Origin: Corynebacterium sp.
GTDB taxonomy: Bacteria; Actinomycetota; Actinomycetes; Mycobacteriales; Mycobacteriaceae
NCBI RefSeq assembly: GCF_030826625.1
Contig: NZ_JAPJNQ010000037.1
Span: 1-21,565 of the forward strand
Direction: 5' to 3'
DNA length: 21,565 nucleotides
A model generated the notes under the pieces. The model was not told where the DNA came from. It was given only the letters and a program-made list of their open reading frames with translations, and did not search any database. This document shows, piece after piece, positions 8,601 through 15,376 of this stretch (within the stretch, counting starts at the first letter, position 1; every line of letters begins with the position of its first letter). The translations under genes were made by a program, and so were the position numbers.

Positions 8601-8906
8601 TCCACCCTCGATGCACTCGATGCGTTGCGCGACTGCGAAATTTTAAGCACGACTGATGTCCAGCGTCTGCGTGAGGCGTGGTTGATGGCGACTAACGCCC
8701 GCAATGCACTGGTGTTAGTCCGTGGAAAGCGCATCGACCAACTACCACAACCCGGCAACCACCTGGCCCAAGTCGCAAGCGTGGCCGGTTGGGCACCGGA
8801 AGATAATCAGGAATTCCTCGAGGCATATTTGAAAGCAACCCGACACGCGCGCCGGGTGGTGGACCAAGTGTTTTGGGGTGAACCGGACTCATACGAATAC
8901 GATTAG
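5646..8906 (+). CDS. glnE: Bifunctional glutamine synthetase adenylyltransferase/deadenylase
   Basis: GlnE switches glutamine synthetase off by attaching AMP to its Tyr and on again by phosphorolysis, in response to nitrogen signals. The 1,086 residues hold two nucleotidyltransferase halves. The N-terminal one has MGKCGAQELNYISDVDV (about 300-317) and normally removes AMP; the C-terminal one has MGRLGGQELGFGSDADV (about 799-815) and normally adds it. Each is followed by a helical bundle, and the repeated NLRPEGKSG/GLRPEGRSG and LGTGGMRDVEF/LGRGGLTDVEW motifs confirm the tandem design. The protein is longer than E. coli GlnE (946) partly because of two polar inserts in the N-terminal half, about 140-180 (acidic) and 260-296 (Ser/Lys-rich). 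The GTG start is the only reasonable choice; its Shine-Dalgarno is weak, fitting low expression. The likely target is GlnA1 elsewhere in the genome. Confidence 0.96.
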   Translation: MTSNRSSVPSTATLGLSSTKAGDDINWLGWNNEDDAALLWCLAAASDQDLALNTLMRMAGNLPDDGAELSAQLRENEALRVRFFALLGGSTLLGDHMAAHPETWKELCKPLPEPEEMFQQMLGAVGAQPADFAETVDSAQPADEPESAGETKSAGDGASTGEDTSGEEPDPASADLSTPGTYRASVTGSDATCALRDRYRTLMLRIAAHDLAGSYFSRKGQTEPQPKLLFSTITGALSNLADAALTAALSVAVAEVYGPVSDDAAESAENTTESSDKPAKSSKKRKPAKPVDARLAVIAMGKCGAQELNYISDVDVIFVAEPASNKATRLAAEFNRIGSAAFFEVDPNLRPEGKSGALVRTLESHVKYYRRWAETWEFQALLKARAQTGYLPLGHRYEDAIRPMVWTASERDSFVEDVQAMRRRVLANVPKDMRTRELKLGTGGMRDVEFAVQLLQLVHGRSDERLRVLSTVRALDALKESGYIGREDSWQLIEAYEFLRLLEHRLQLQRFRRTHTMPADDDTEALQWLARSAGFDAQGSKSSCDLMVSHLRKVRLRISELHSRLFYRPLLDAVASMSAEELKLSPRAAKLQLSALGYRHPGRAFDHLTKLASGTSRKAGIQSILLPGLMEWLAETADPDAGLLNYRKLSDAAFDRSWFLRMLRDEGIVGKRLMSILGNSPYTAELIINSPDTVKLLSDGANGPKFLETNPQQVSKSLVNSSKRHADPDKAVAVARSLRRVELARIAAADQLGFMPVERVCRELSLIWDAVLEAAIRAEVRASLRELDREEPPARIAVIGMGRLGGQELGFGSDADVLMVAEPAEGEDESEALKWAKKIVDKLRTRLAKPSGDPPLEVDLGLRPEGRSGAIVRTISSYRRYYSQWGEAWEIQALLRANVVAGDAEVGQAFIEMINDFRYPASGISDSTIREIRRIKARVDNERLPRGADRNTHTKLGRGGLTDVEWTVQLLILMHAAEHHELRTPSTLDALDALRDCEILSTTDVQRLREAWLMATNARNALVLVRGKRIDQLPQPGNHLAQVASVAGWAPEDNQEFLEAYLKATRHARRVVDQVFWGEPDSYEYD

Positions 8907-8932
8907 CGAACCACTGGACAGCTCAACGCGGT

Positions 8933-8938
8933 TAAACT
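8933..8938 (+). promoter_or_regulatory. Possible -10 box for the 139-residue protein gene
   Basis: TAAACT fits TANNNT and would start transcription near 8945, leaving a leader of about 35 nt that includes the Shine-Dalgarno GAAAGGA (8966-8972). No good -35 is seen. Confidence 0.45.
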
Positions 8939-8979
8939 AGGCAACAACAGCTAGTACAGCCAGGCGAAAGGACACGGTC

Positions 8980-9399
8980 ATGGGATTATCTATTTCTTTC
9001 AATGTCGACAATGCCACTGTGGCTGACCTCAAAGAGATGGTCACCATGGCAGAGCGCATGGGGATCAGCAGCGATACTTATCTCGAATTCGATGATGCTT
9101 CGCGTCACCTGCGCGTCGACAGCGATGGGCTGAATGAGAGCAAAGCCGCGGAAATCCGCAAACAGCAGGCCGAAGAAGCTTTGCAGGCTGGCAAACAACG
9201 TCAGACAGAAGAAAACCTACAGACAGAAGTGGATGCCCCACAGCCTGGTCATCCGCGCGATGGCGGGGAATGGTCCGATGTTTTTGATCGCGTGACGCGC
9301 AGCGTGAATAACAATCCGGTGACCCAACAAATTGGTGATGCTGCGATGCGCTCACTCGGCGATTTTTTGTCGGGACGTCGCAATCCGCCGCGTTATTAG
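8980..9399 (+). CDS. Hypothetical soluble protein
   Basis: I do not recognise this 139-residue protein. Residues 1-45 look like a small folded alpha/beta unit (MGLSISFNVDNATVADLKEMV). Residues about 55-85 are a charged helix rich in Gln, Glu, Lys and Ala, possibly coiled coil. The rest is polar and ends with Arg, Pro and Tyr (GRRNPPRY). There is no signal peptide, membrane segment or cysteine. The ATG is preceded by GAAAGGA 7 bases away, and a TAAACT -10 box lies upstream, so the gene is likely a single transcription unit separate from glnE. Codon use resembles its neighbours, so there is no sign of recent transfer. The position between glnE and the 204-residue membrane protein gives no functional hint. 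Confidence 0.8.
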   Translation: MGLSISFNVDNATVADLKEMVTMAERMGISSDTYLEFDDASRHLRVDSDGLNESKAAEIRKQQAEEALQAGKQRQTEENLQTEVDAPQPGHPRDGGEWSDVFDRVTRSVNNNPVTQQIGDAAMRSLGDFLSGRRNPPRY

Positions 9400-9456
9400 G
9401 ATTTATGAGAATCTCTCGTCGCACGGCGATACTAGTTTTGCCTGCTTAACTAATTA

Positions 9457-9498
9457 ATATACATAGCTTATTGACAGGAATGTATATAGCTTTAATCA
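9457..9498 (+). promoter_or_regulatory. AT-rich promoter with inverted and direct repeats
   Basis: ATATACAT (9457-9464) and ATGTATAT (9480-9487) form an 8-bp inverted repeat with a 15-base gap. Overlapping it, ATAGCTT occurs twice (9463-9469 and 9486-9492), 23 bases apart. A perfect TTGACA -35 hexamer (9471-9476) sits inside the gap, with a weak -10 candidate at 9493-9498 (TAATCA). The layout suggests a regulated promoter whose operator overlaps the -35. The regulator is not identifiable from the sequence. Confidence 0.5.
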
Positions 9499-9570
9499 CA
9501 GAACGCAGTTATGCTGTGCCTTGTTCAAGCGTCATAGGCAGAATAATCGCATACAAGGGAGATTGCCCAT

Positions 9571-10185
9571 ATGCCGAAACTGAAAACTAGCATGCGCAAC
9601 TCACCACGCAGGTGGTGGATCTGGGGCATGTTCGGCGTGGTTACCGTCGTAGCCGGTGCCTTAGTTTTTTATGCCGTGATCAGTAATGATGATAAGCAGG
9701 AAGCACGCACTGTTGGATCCATGATCAGCGACCAGCAGCACCCCTTCGAAGATCATGCTGCCGCCGCACAGAGTTTTGACGCCACGCCGGGCCCAGAATC
9801 TTCAGTCACCATCTATACGAGCAGGCTCGCAGAACTCGCTACACTGTTGGGACTTTCTAACGAGCACTTGAATTACGAAAATTGGCCAGAAATCGTTCTC
9901 ACCGTCGATAACGAAGACCGCGCCGCGATGCGTATCGTCTTGGAAAGCATTCTTAATGAAGCCGTCCAACGTGGCGAAATTTCTTATGTCGACCGCGATC
10001 GCGTGCTCTACACCTTTGACCTAGGGCTCATCGACGCCCCGCTCAGCGCAATCGCAGAGCAAACAGCCGCTGAAAACTCTGGAGAAGCAGCCCCACAGGG
10101 GACGCAGGAACCTGAGCAACCGGCCAACGCTGGTGTCAACGGTGCCAACGGCACTAACAGCGCTAAACCGGACTCCAGCGCTTAG
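9571..10185 (+). CDS. Single-pass membrane protein, function unknown
   Basis: I do not recognise this 204-residue protein. It has a basic N-terminus, a transmembrane helix at about 15-38 (WWIWGMFGVVTVVAGALVFY), a polar spacer, and an apparently folded extracellular part at about 70-160. The tail, about 165-204, is Ala/Asn/Pro-rich and probably disordered. The helix has no obvious signal-peptidase site or lipobox, so it is likely an N-terminal anchor with the rest outside. There are no cysteines. The start is supported by AAGGGAG (9555-9561), 9 bases before the ATG. Its stop overlaps the stop of the convergent MFS gene by 4 bases, so the two transcripts must overlap at their 3' ends. Upstream is an unusual AT-rich promoter region with nested repeats. 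Confidence 0.82.
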   Translation: MPKLKTSMRNSPRRWWIWGMFGVVTVVAGALVFYAVISNDDKQEARTVGSMISDQQHPFEDHAAAAQSFDATPGPESSVTIYTSRLAELATLLGLSNEHLNYENWPEIVLTVDNEDRAAMRIVLESILNEAVQRGEISYVDRDRVLYTFDLGLIDAPLSAIAEQTAAENSGEAAPQGTQEPEQPANAGVNGANGTNSAKPDSSA

Positions 10186-11630
10186 CGATCCCGGTTTTTC
10201 TTTTGCGCGGATTTCGGATCCGTCGTCTGGTGAATCATCAGTGCACGCGGTTGCGAGCGAGTAGCTTGTGCGTCGCCCGTGCGCTGGGCAGCGCGCATAC
10301 GCCACGCGGTAGCAAGCAATAAGCCAGTCATACCGACGGCCCACACAGCACCGCCAGCCCAAGCTGCGTGCTGAAAATCAGCCCAAGAATATTCACCGCC
10401 GTCGGCAGACAAATCCAACACGATGCCAATGCCCTGAGAGGCCGCCATACCGGAGACAAAACCTCCCATATTCGCCAAACCCGTAGCCGTCGCCACCCCC
10501 GTGCGTGAAACGCCTTCACGGACATTATCGAAACCATAATTCGCTGCTGCGCCACAGATAGCGATGACAACGTTGACCACGATGATCGCAGCGACACCAC
10601 GCGGGGTAGAGGTCATGAAGAACAATACCCACGTGAGCACCATCGTCGACGAGAAGATCATAACCGCCCAGTGCCGGGTGCTTCCCAGACGCGCGGACAA
10701 CATGCCGTGCAACGGTCCGGAAATCACGGTGACAATGGTATTGATCGCCATGACCATCCCAGCTTGCTCAGGGCTTAAGCCCATGCCCAAGGTCATGAGC
10801 GGAAAACCCCACATGAGCAGAAAAAATACCTGGAACATCAAGCAGGAATAGTGCATAAAAAACCCTTGCCACACCACCGGGGCGCCCACTAACTTGCGCA
10901 AGCGTATAGCCAATGAATCGCTGTTCGCCGCTGCCGTCGACCCTGCAGGCCCTGCACTTGCTGAATCCGCCGACGCCGTGCCAGCCGACGCAGAACCTGC
11001 CTCCTGCACACGGTCGACGTCGGGAAGATCTTTAATCACGAATACAGCAAGCCCCGCCACCAGCATGCTCGCGGCACCCAAAGTGATAAACGCCGCCGTC
11101 CAGCCCGTAGCACCCAGCAGAGCCAAAAACGGCACTGCAGAAATAAACTGGCCAGTTTGGCCAATAGCGCCAGTCAACTGCGTGAACAACGGGCTTTTCC
11201 GCAACGGGAACCAGTACGGAATCAAACGCATCACCGCTAAAAACGCGGAAGCATCGCCTACACCAATCAACACGCGCGCACCAATCGCCAGCGGATACGA
11301 CGTCGTCAAGGCCAAGACGAATTGTCCGATGCCCATGAGAGCCGCACCGAAAATCACCATTGCCCGTGGGCCGAACTTATCAATTCCCAACCCCGTCGGA
11401 ATTTGCGCCAACGCATACACACCCATCTGCACCGCGGCAAAAACCGCGATACGGGAAGCATCAACGCCAAAGCGATCAATGGCATCGACGCTGGCGACGC
11501 CGAACGAGGTGCGCCCAGTGATCGCGACGATATAGCAAGCCACACCCCCAAACCAGACCAATAGCGCCCGGCGAGTGACCACTTCGCGCGGGTGCGGTGC
11601 CGACGGGGCAGATTCAGCGCGTAATTCCAT
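10182..11630 (-). CDS. MFS transporter
   Basis: This 482-residue membrane protein has about 12 hydrophobic segments in two groups of six, as expected for the major facilitator superfamily. The TM2-TM3 loop has the family pattern GLGIDKFGPRAMVIFGA (a GxxxDRxGxR variant), and TM4 has ARVLIGVGDASAFLAV. Between TM6 and TM7 there is a low-complexity Ala/Ser/Gly loop of about 30 residues, probably cytoplasmic. The substrate cannot be told from the sequence; the divergent threonine synthase neighbour suggests, weakly, a link to amino-acid metabolism. The ATG at 11630 is chosen because a TACAAT -10 box lies 7 bases before it, giving a leaderless mRNA; the 26 codons of open frame upstream of it would lie across that promoter. 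The C-terminus is polar and basic. Confidence 0.88.
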   Translation of the reverse strand: MELRAESAPSAPHPREVVTRRALLVWFGGVACYIVAITGRTSFGVASVDAIDRFGVDASRIAVFAAVQMGVYALAQIPTGLGIDKFGPRAMVIFGAALMGIGQFVLALTTSYPLAIGARVLIGVGDASAFLAVMRLIPYWFPLRKSPLFTQLTGAIGQTGQFISAVPFLALLGATGWTAAFITLGAASMLVAGLAVFVIKDLPDVDRVQEAGSASAGTASADSASAGPAGSTAAANSDSLAIRLRKLVGAPVVWQGFFMHYSCLMFQVFFLLMWGFPLMTLGMGLSPEQAGMVMAINTIVTVISGPLHGMLSARLGSTRHWAVMIFSSTMVLTWVLFFMTSTPRGVAAIIVVNVVIAICGAAANYGFDNVREGVSRTGVATATGLANMGGFVSGMAASQGIGIVLDLSADGGEYSWADFQHAAWAGGAVWAVGMTGLLLATAWRMRAAQRTGDAQATRSQPRALMIHQTTDPKSAQKKNRDR

Positions 11631-11637
11631 AAAAGTA

Positions 11638-11643
11638 ATTGTA
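11638..11643 (-). promoter_or_regulatory. -10 box for leaderless MFS transcript
   Basis: On the minus strand this is TACAAT, followed by 7 bases and the ATG at 11630. It lies only 9 bases from the thrC -10 box on the other strand, so the two promoters overlap. Confidence 0.6.
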
Positions 11644-11652
11644 GGCAGACGG

Positions 11653-11658
11653 TAAGAT
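11653..11658 (+). promoter_or_regulatory. -10 box for leaderless thrC transcript
   Basis: TAAGAT is followed by 7 bases and GTG at 11666. It is 1 base from the ATG at 11660, too close for that codon to be transcribed. This decides the thrC start in favour of the GTG. Confidence 0.65.
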
Positions 11659-11665
11659 AATGCCC

Positions 11666-13123
11666 GTGGACTATATCTCAACTCGTGACACCCAGGCCCA
11701 ACCCGCACAATTTACCGACATCCTGCTCGGCGGGCTCGCCGCCGACGGCGGTCTCTACCTGCCAGCACACTATCCAAAACTAGACAGCGAAGTGCTGGAA
11801 AAATTCCGCGAGATTTCCCTCACCAACGGCTACGCCGCACTAGCCGCTGAAGTGCTGAAATTATTCGTCGACGACATCCCCGCCGCTGAGCTCGAAGCCA
11901 TGGCGCGCCGGGCCTATAACGTCGACAAGTTTGCCCACGAAGAGATCGTGCCGGTGAGCAAGTTGGACGAACAGTTTTATATCGGCCACCTTTCTGAAGG
12001 TCCAACTGCTGCGTTTAAAGACATGGCGATGCAGCTATTGGGTGAATTGTTTGAATATGAATTAGCCCAGCGGGAAACCACGCTGAATATTCTGGGTGCG
12101 ACCTCGGGCGATACTGGCTCCTCGGCAGAATATGCGATGCGCGGGCGCCAAGGCATCCGGGTGTTCATGCTGACGCCGAAAGGCCGTATGACACCTTTCC
12201 AGCAATCGCAGATGTTTGGCTTGGACGACAAGAATATTTTTAATATTGCCCTCGATGGTGTCTTCGATGATTGCCAAGACGTCGTCAAGGCCGTCAGCGC
12301 GGATGAGGCCTTTAAGCGCGATTACCGTATCGGTGCGGTCAATTCCATTAACTGGGCGCGACTACTGGCGCAGATCGTGTATTACGTTTCCTGCTGGATC
12401 AAGGTCACGGAGAGCACCGGTGATCACCAGCAAACGGTGTCGTTTAGCGTGCCTACCGGCAACTTCGGTGATATTTGTGCAGGCCACATCGCCCGCCAGA
12501 TGGGGCTGCCGATCGATCGCTTGATCGTCGCCACGAATGAAAACGATGTGCTCGATGAGTTTTTCCGCACCGGGCAATACCGTCCGCGCTCGGCAGCCGA
12601 TACTCATGAGACTTCCTCGCCATCGATGGATATTTCCCGGGCGTCGAATTTCGAGCGTTTTATCGCGGATTTGTTGGATCGCGATGCCACGCAGGTGGCT
12701 GATTTGTTTGGCCGGCGCATCAAAGATGGTGGTTTCGAGCTTGACGACGAGCTACTGGCCCGCGCACGAGATGAATTTGGTTTTGTCTCTGGCCGTTCAT
12801 TGCACTCCGATCGCTTGTCGACGATCGCCCGGGTCAACTCAGATCACGGGATTGTGGTGGACCCTCACACCGCAGACGGCATCAAGGTAGCTGCGGATGC
12901 GGTGGCAGAACACGGCATCACTAGTCCAGTGGTCTGCTTGGAGACTGCACTGCCGGTGAAGTTCGCTGAAACCATCGAAGAGGCCTTGGGCTCGGCACCA
13001 GAGATACCAGCGCGTTTCGCTGGAATCATGGATGCCGGCCGGCACGTGGTGGATCTGGATAACGATGCTGACAAGGTCAAAGCCTATATTCGTGAATCCA
13101 TTGCGGATACCGAGGTGCGTTAA
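11666..13123 (+). CDS. thrC: Threonine synthase
   Basis: Threonine synthase converts O-phosphohomoserine to threonine with pyridoxal phosphate, the last step of threonine synthesis. The protein is 485 residues, close to C. glutamicum ThrC (481), and starts MDYISTRD, as I recall that protein does. The N-terminal signature LLGGLAADGGLYLP is at about 20-33. The PLP lysine is K118 in SEGPTAAFKDMAMQLLG. Further family motifs are ATSGDTGSSAEYAM and PTGNFGDICAGHIARQMGLP, the phosphate-binding and cofactor segments. The GTG at 11666 is preferred to the in-frame ATG at 11660 because of the -10 box spacing and the homologue's N-terminus. The gene is divergent from an MFS transporter with only 35 bp between start codons. 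I see no leader peptide or attenuator. Confidence 0.96.
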   Translation: MDYISTRDTQAQPAQFTDILLGGLAADGGLYLPAHYPKLDSEVLEKFREISLTNGYAALAAEVLKLFVDDIPAAELEAMARRAYNVDKFAHEEIVPVSKLDEQFYIGHLSEGPTAAFKDMAMQLLGELFEYELAQRETTLNILGATSGDTGSSAEYAMRGRQGIRVFMLTPKGRMTPFQQSQMFGLDDKNIFNIALDGVFDDCQDVVKAVSADEAFKRDYRIGAVNSINWARLLAQIVYYVSCWIKVTESTGDHQQTVSFSVPTGNFGDICAGHIARQMGLPIDRLIVATNENDVLDEFFRTGQYRPRSAADTHETSSPSMDISRASNFERFIADLLDRDATQVADLFGRRIKDGGFELDDELLARARDEFGFVSGRSLHSDRLSTIARVNSDHGIVVDPHTADGIKVAADAVAEHGITSPVVCLETALPVKFAETIEEALGSAPEIPARFAGIMDAGRHVVDLDNDADKVKAYIRESIADTEVR

Positions 13124-13136
13124 CCGCTGTGGGGGT

Positions 13137-13142
13137 TATACT
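13137..13142 (+). promoter_or_regulatory. -10 box for leaderless protease transcript
   Basis: TATACT is followed by 8 bases and the ATG at 13151. No Shine-Dalgarno precedes the ATG, which supports a leaderless mRNA and this start. Confidence 0.6.
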
Positions 13143-13150
13143 CTGAATCT

Positions 13151-14251
13151 ATGATCGGGCAGCAGCAAACGTGGCAGGCGGGGCAGGAAACACCGCGGCT
13201 GTTGAATCGTGCGCTGCACCCAGGAAAATTTCTGCGCCTGCTTCCCGTGCTCTGCGCGTCGCTGTTGGTGCTGAGCGCGTGTAGCAGCGCAGAATTTGGC
13301 GCTGCTGGCAGCGGTTTTCCTGGTTCAGGTTGGTTTTCGCCGAATTTGTCTGAGGGCGGGCAAGCGCCAGCTGATCATGGGCAAGCAGAACCACAGCCAC
13401 TACCAGCGCCACCGCCACGCGCGGATGCTTTAACAGGTGCGGACCAGCAACAACTTTTGCGGGAACCGCAATCGCAGACTCGCATTATCCACCCCGTGGC
13501 AGCGCCGCTGGCACCAGGGGCACCGATTGATATTTCTACTCACATTCCTGCACCTGGCGAGCAATTTCACTACAACATCTGTACCGTAGCCTATTCTTTT
13601 ACCGCCGATGATGGCACGGGTTATGCCATCACTGCCTCGCACTGCGGACGCGACGGTGATCTAGCGTGGGCAGGTCAAGCGAATAATCGATTCCATTGGC
13701 CAGCAGAACCCATCGGGACATTTATCTACTCAGATTTATACACTCTGAATTCTTCTGATCTCGATATTGCAATCATTGAACTTAACCCAAATGCCTATGA
13801 TGCGAGTCTGGCTGGTGGGGCAGAAGCCGCCATCAACCCGATGCCGACGGCCATTGCTGAACGGTTGGATTTTCTGCCGGAGCACGTGTGTAAAAACGGG
13901 CGGATTACCGGCGAGACCTGTGGACGCACTACGGCATCACAAGCACTGGGCAAACTGAATACCCATGACGGCACGGTGCTCAACGCGCGTTCTGCGCGGG
14001 CGGCGCTGTGTGCGACGACTGGTGATTCAGGCGGGCCGGTATATGCGGAGATCAACGGTGAGAAAGTGATCGTCGGTTTGGTTTCTGGCACAACTACCCA
14101 ACAGGCCGCACACCAATGTCACCTGGAAGAAACGGGCGCGGATGCTGAAGCCGAAGCCGAGATCAGCGTTTCCTATACCCCGGCCACGGAGTTTCAGCGG
14201 ATCATCAGCAACATCGTCCCACAGGTGTCTGCCACGACTGAGGTGTGGTAA
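13151..14251 (+). CDS. Trypsin-like serine protease, predicted lipoprotein
   Basis: This 366-residue protein looks like a secreted chymotrypsin-fold (S1-type) protease. The N-terminus has a long polar and basic region (1-29), a hydrophobic stretch (28-43) and a lipobox LSAC with C44, so it is probably lipid-anchored outside the cytoplasmic membrane. Residues about 45-125 are rich in Gly, Ala, Pro and Gln and likely form a flexible stalk. The catalytic triad is visible: H164 in ITASHC, D205 in SSDLDIAIIE, and S293 in TTGDSGGPV. Cysteine pairs probably form disulfides (C144/C165 near the His; C247/C257). The substrate is unknown. The long n-region is unusual, but the TATACT box 8 bases before this ATG supports the start. 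It lies 27 bp after thrC but has its own promoter. Confidence 0.88.
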   Translation: MIGQQQTWQAGQETPRLLNRALHPGKFLRLLPVLCASLLVLSACSSAEFGAAGSGFPGSGWFSPNLSEGGQAPADHGQAEPQPLPAPPPRADALTGADQQQLLREPQSQTRIIHPVAAPLAPGAPIDISTHIPAPGEQFHYNICTVAYSFTADDGTGYAITASHCGRDGDLAWAGQANNRFHWPAEPIGTFIYSDLYTLNSSDLDIAIIELNPNAYDASLAGGAEAAINPMPTAIAERLDFLPEHVCKNGRITGETCGRTTASQALGKLNTHDGTVLNARSARAALCATTGDSGGPVYAEINGEKVIVGLVSGTTTQQAAHQCHLEETGADAEAEAEISVSYTPATEFQRIISNIVPQVSATTEVW

Positions 14252-14262
14252 TCGCCTCCGGT

Positions 14263-14268
14263 TAGAAT
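14263..14268 (+). promoter_or_regulatory. -10 box for leaderless Nudix transcript
   Basis: TAGAAT is followed by 6 bases and the ATG at 14275, the standard leaderless spacing. No Shine-Dalgarno is present. Confidence 0.6.
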
Positions 14269-14274
14269 GTTGGT

Positions 14275-14814
14275 ATGGCAACCCCCGAATTCATCACTGA
14301 ACTGCGCGCACACGTCGGCACGGCCCCGTTGTGGGTACCGGCGACTACTACGGTAGTTATCCGGGACGTTCCTGCCGACGCCCCGATCTGGGAAGTACCC
14401 ACCGTGTTGTTGGTCAAACGCGCCGATTCTGGGGCCTGGACGCCGATCGGAGGGATTTGTGAACCGGGGGAGCAGCCGCATGTGACCGCAGTGCGGGAAG
14501 TCAAAGAAGAAACAGGCTTGGACATCACACCGGTGGCGGTACTTGGCGTCGGCGCGGTGGGGCCGGTGACTTACGCGAACGGTGATGTCTGCAATTTCAT
14601 GGATACGGCGATCTCTGCGCGCCTGCTCGGAGACTACGATCAGCAGCCCGTCGTCGCCGATGATGAATCTACGGAAACGCAATGGTGCTCTGTCGCGCAT
14701 TTGCCGCAATCAGTGTCTGCCCGGCACCGTTTGGTGATCGCCGATGCAGTCGCACAGATGAAAAACCCGGCACGGTTCCAACCGCGCATGGGATTTAGCA
14801 AGCGCAATAGCTAG
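14275..14814 (+). CDS. Nudix hydrolase
   Basis: The 179-residue protein carries a perfect Nudix box, Gx5Ex7REUxEExGU: G60, E66, then R74-E75-V76-K77-E78-E79-T80-G81-L82. These residues bind the divalent metal and hydrolyse a nucleoside diphosphate linked to another group. The preceding VPTVLLVKRADSGAWTPIGG is the usual beta strand and turn leading into the box. The substrate is not predictable from this; housekeeping of oxidised nucleotides, NADH or ADP-ribose are the usual roles. The protein is cytoplasmic, with no signal or membrane segment. The start is set by the -10 box 6 bases upstream. The gene lies 23 bp after the protease stop and 63 bp before the RDD gene, all on the plus strand, but each appears to have its own promoter. 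Confidence 0.93.
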   Translation: MATPEFITELRAHVGTAPLWVPATTTVVIRDVPADAPIWEVPTVLLVKRADSGAWTPIGGICEPGEQPHVTAVREVKEETGLDITPVAVLGVGAVGPVTYANGDVCNFMDTAISARLLGDYDQQPVVADDESTETQWCSVAHLPQSVSARHRLVIADAVAQMKNPARFQPRMGFSKRNS

Positions 14815-14864
14815 GCAGTAGTTGATTGCCGACGGCCTGGTTTCGCTGCCCTAACAGGGGCTTG

Positions 14865-14870
14865 TAGATT
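14865..14870 (+). promoter_or_regulatory. -10 box for leaderless RDD gene transcript
   Basis: TAGATT is followed by 7 bases and the ATG at 14878. There is no Shine-Dalgarno before the ATG. Confidence 0.6.
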
Positions 14871-14877
14871 AGACAAC

Positions 14878-15366
14878 ATGGCGGAGAACAAACGAAGCTG
14901 GCTAGATGGGCCAGCCATTCCCGGCGAAAACGAAGATCCTTATGCACCCAGCCGGTGGCCAGGGGAGAAGCTCGGCATGCCACAACATGGCCGTGGAGCC
15001 TTGGCACCGGTGGGCAGGCGCGCTTTGGCAGTGCTCATCGATTGGTTCGTGGCACTCGCGCTGGCCTTTGGCGTGCGTTATGGGCTGACCAGCGCCGATC
15101 TGAGCGAAGGCTCGACAACGACGTGGAATTACGTGTTGTGGATCGTTATGGGCATAGTATTTGGATGGCTATTTGCCCGTACCCCCGGCATGATGCTGTT
15201 GGGCATGGGGGTAGCCCGCGTGGACGCAGAAGAACGCGTCGGGTTGTGGCGCGCGGTGGTGCGCACCTTGCTCACGGCATGCTTTTTCCCAGCCGTGATG
15301 GTTGATTCGGATGGCCGCGGCATGCACGATCGTGCAACAGGCACTGCAGTCATCCGCACCAGCTAG
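14878..15366 (+). CDS. RDD family membrane protein
   Basis: This 162-residue integral membrane protein has a hydrophilic N-terminal tail (1-45) and about three hydrophobic helices. The family's namesake residues are seen: Arg and Asp in GRRALAVLIDWFVALAL (about 47-63) and a later Asp in MHDRATGTAVI near the C-terminus. RDD proteins are mostly uncharacterised; some are linked to transport. In Mycobacterium the equivalent gene (Rv2219A) sits between a DUF4191 gene and glnA1, and here it is likewise next to the DUF4191 gene, with which it converges (10 bp between stops). glnA1 is missing from this spot. The ATG is supported by the TAGATT box. Confidence 0.9.
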   Translation: MAENKRSWLDGPAIPGENEDPYAPSRWPGEKLGMPQHGRGALAPVGRRALAVLIDWFVALALAFGVRYGLTSADLSEGSTTTWNYVLWIVMGIVFGWLFARTPGMMLLGMGVARVDAEERVGLWRAVVRTLLTACFFPAVMVDSDGRGMHDRATGTAVIRTS

Positions 15367-15376
15367 TTAGCGAAGA

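Noticed and set aside
10894..11535. 213-codon open frame on the plus strand
   Set aside because: It is antisense to the MFS transporter and gives low-complexity protein rich in Ala, Pro, Thr and Asn with no motif.
11660..11665. ATG at 11660 as the thrC start
   Set aside because: It is 1 base after the -10 box and would not be transcribed; the GTG at 11666 gives MDYISTRD, as I recall for C. glutamicum ThrC.
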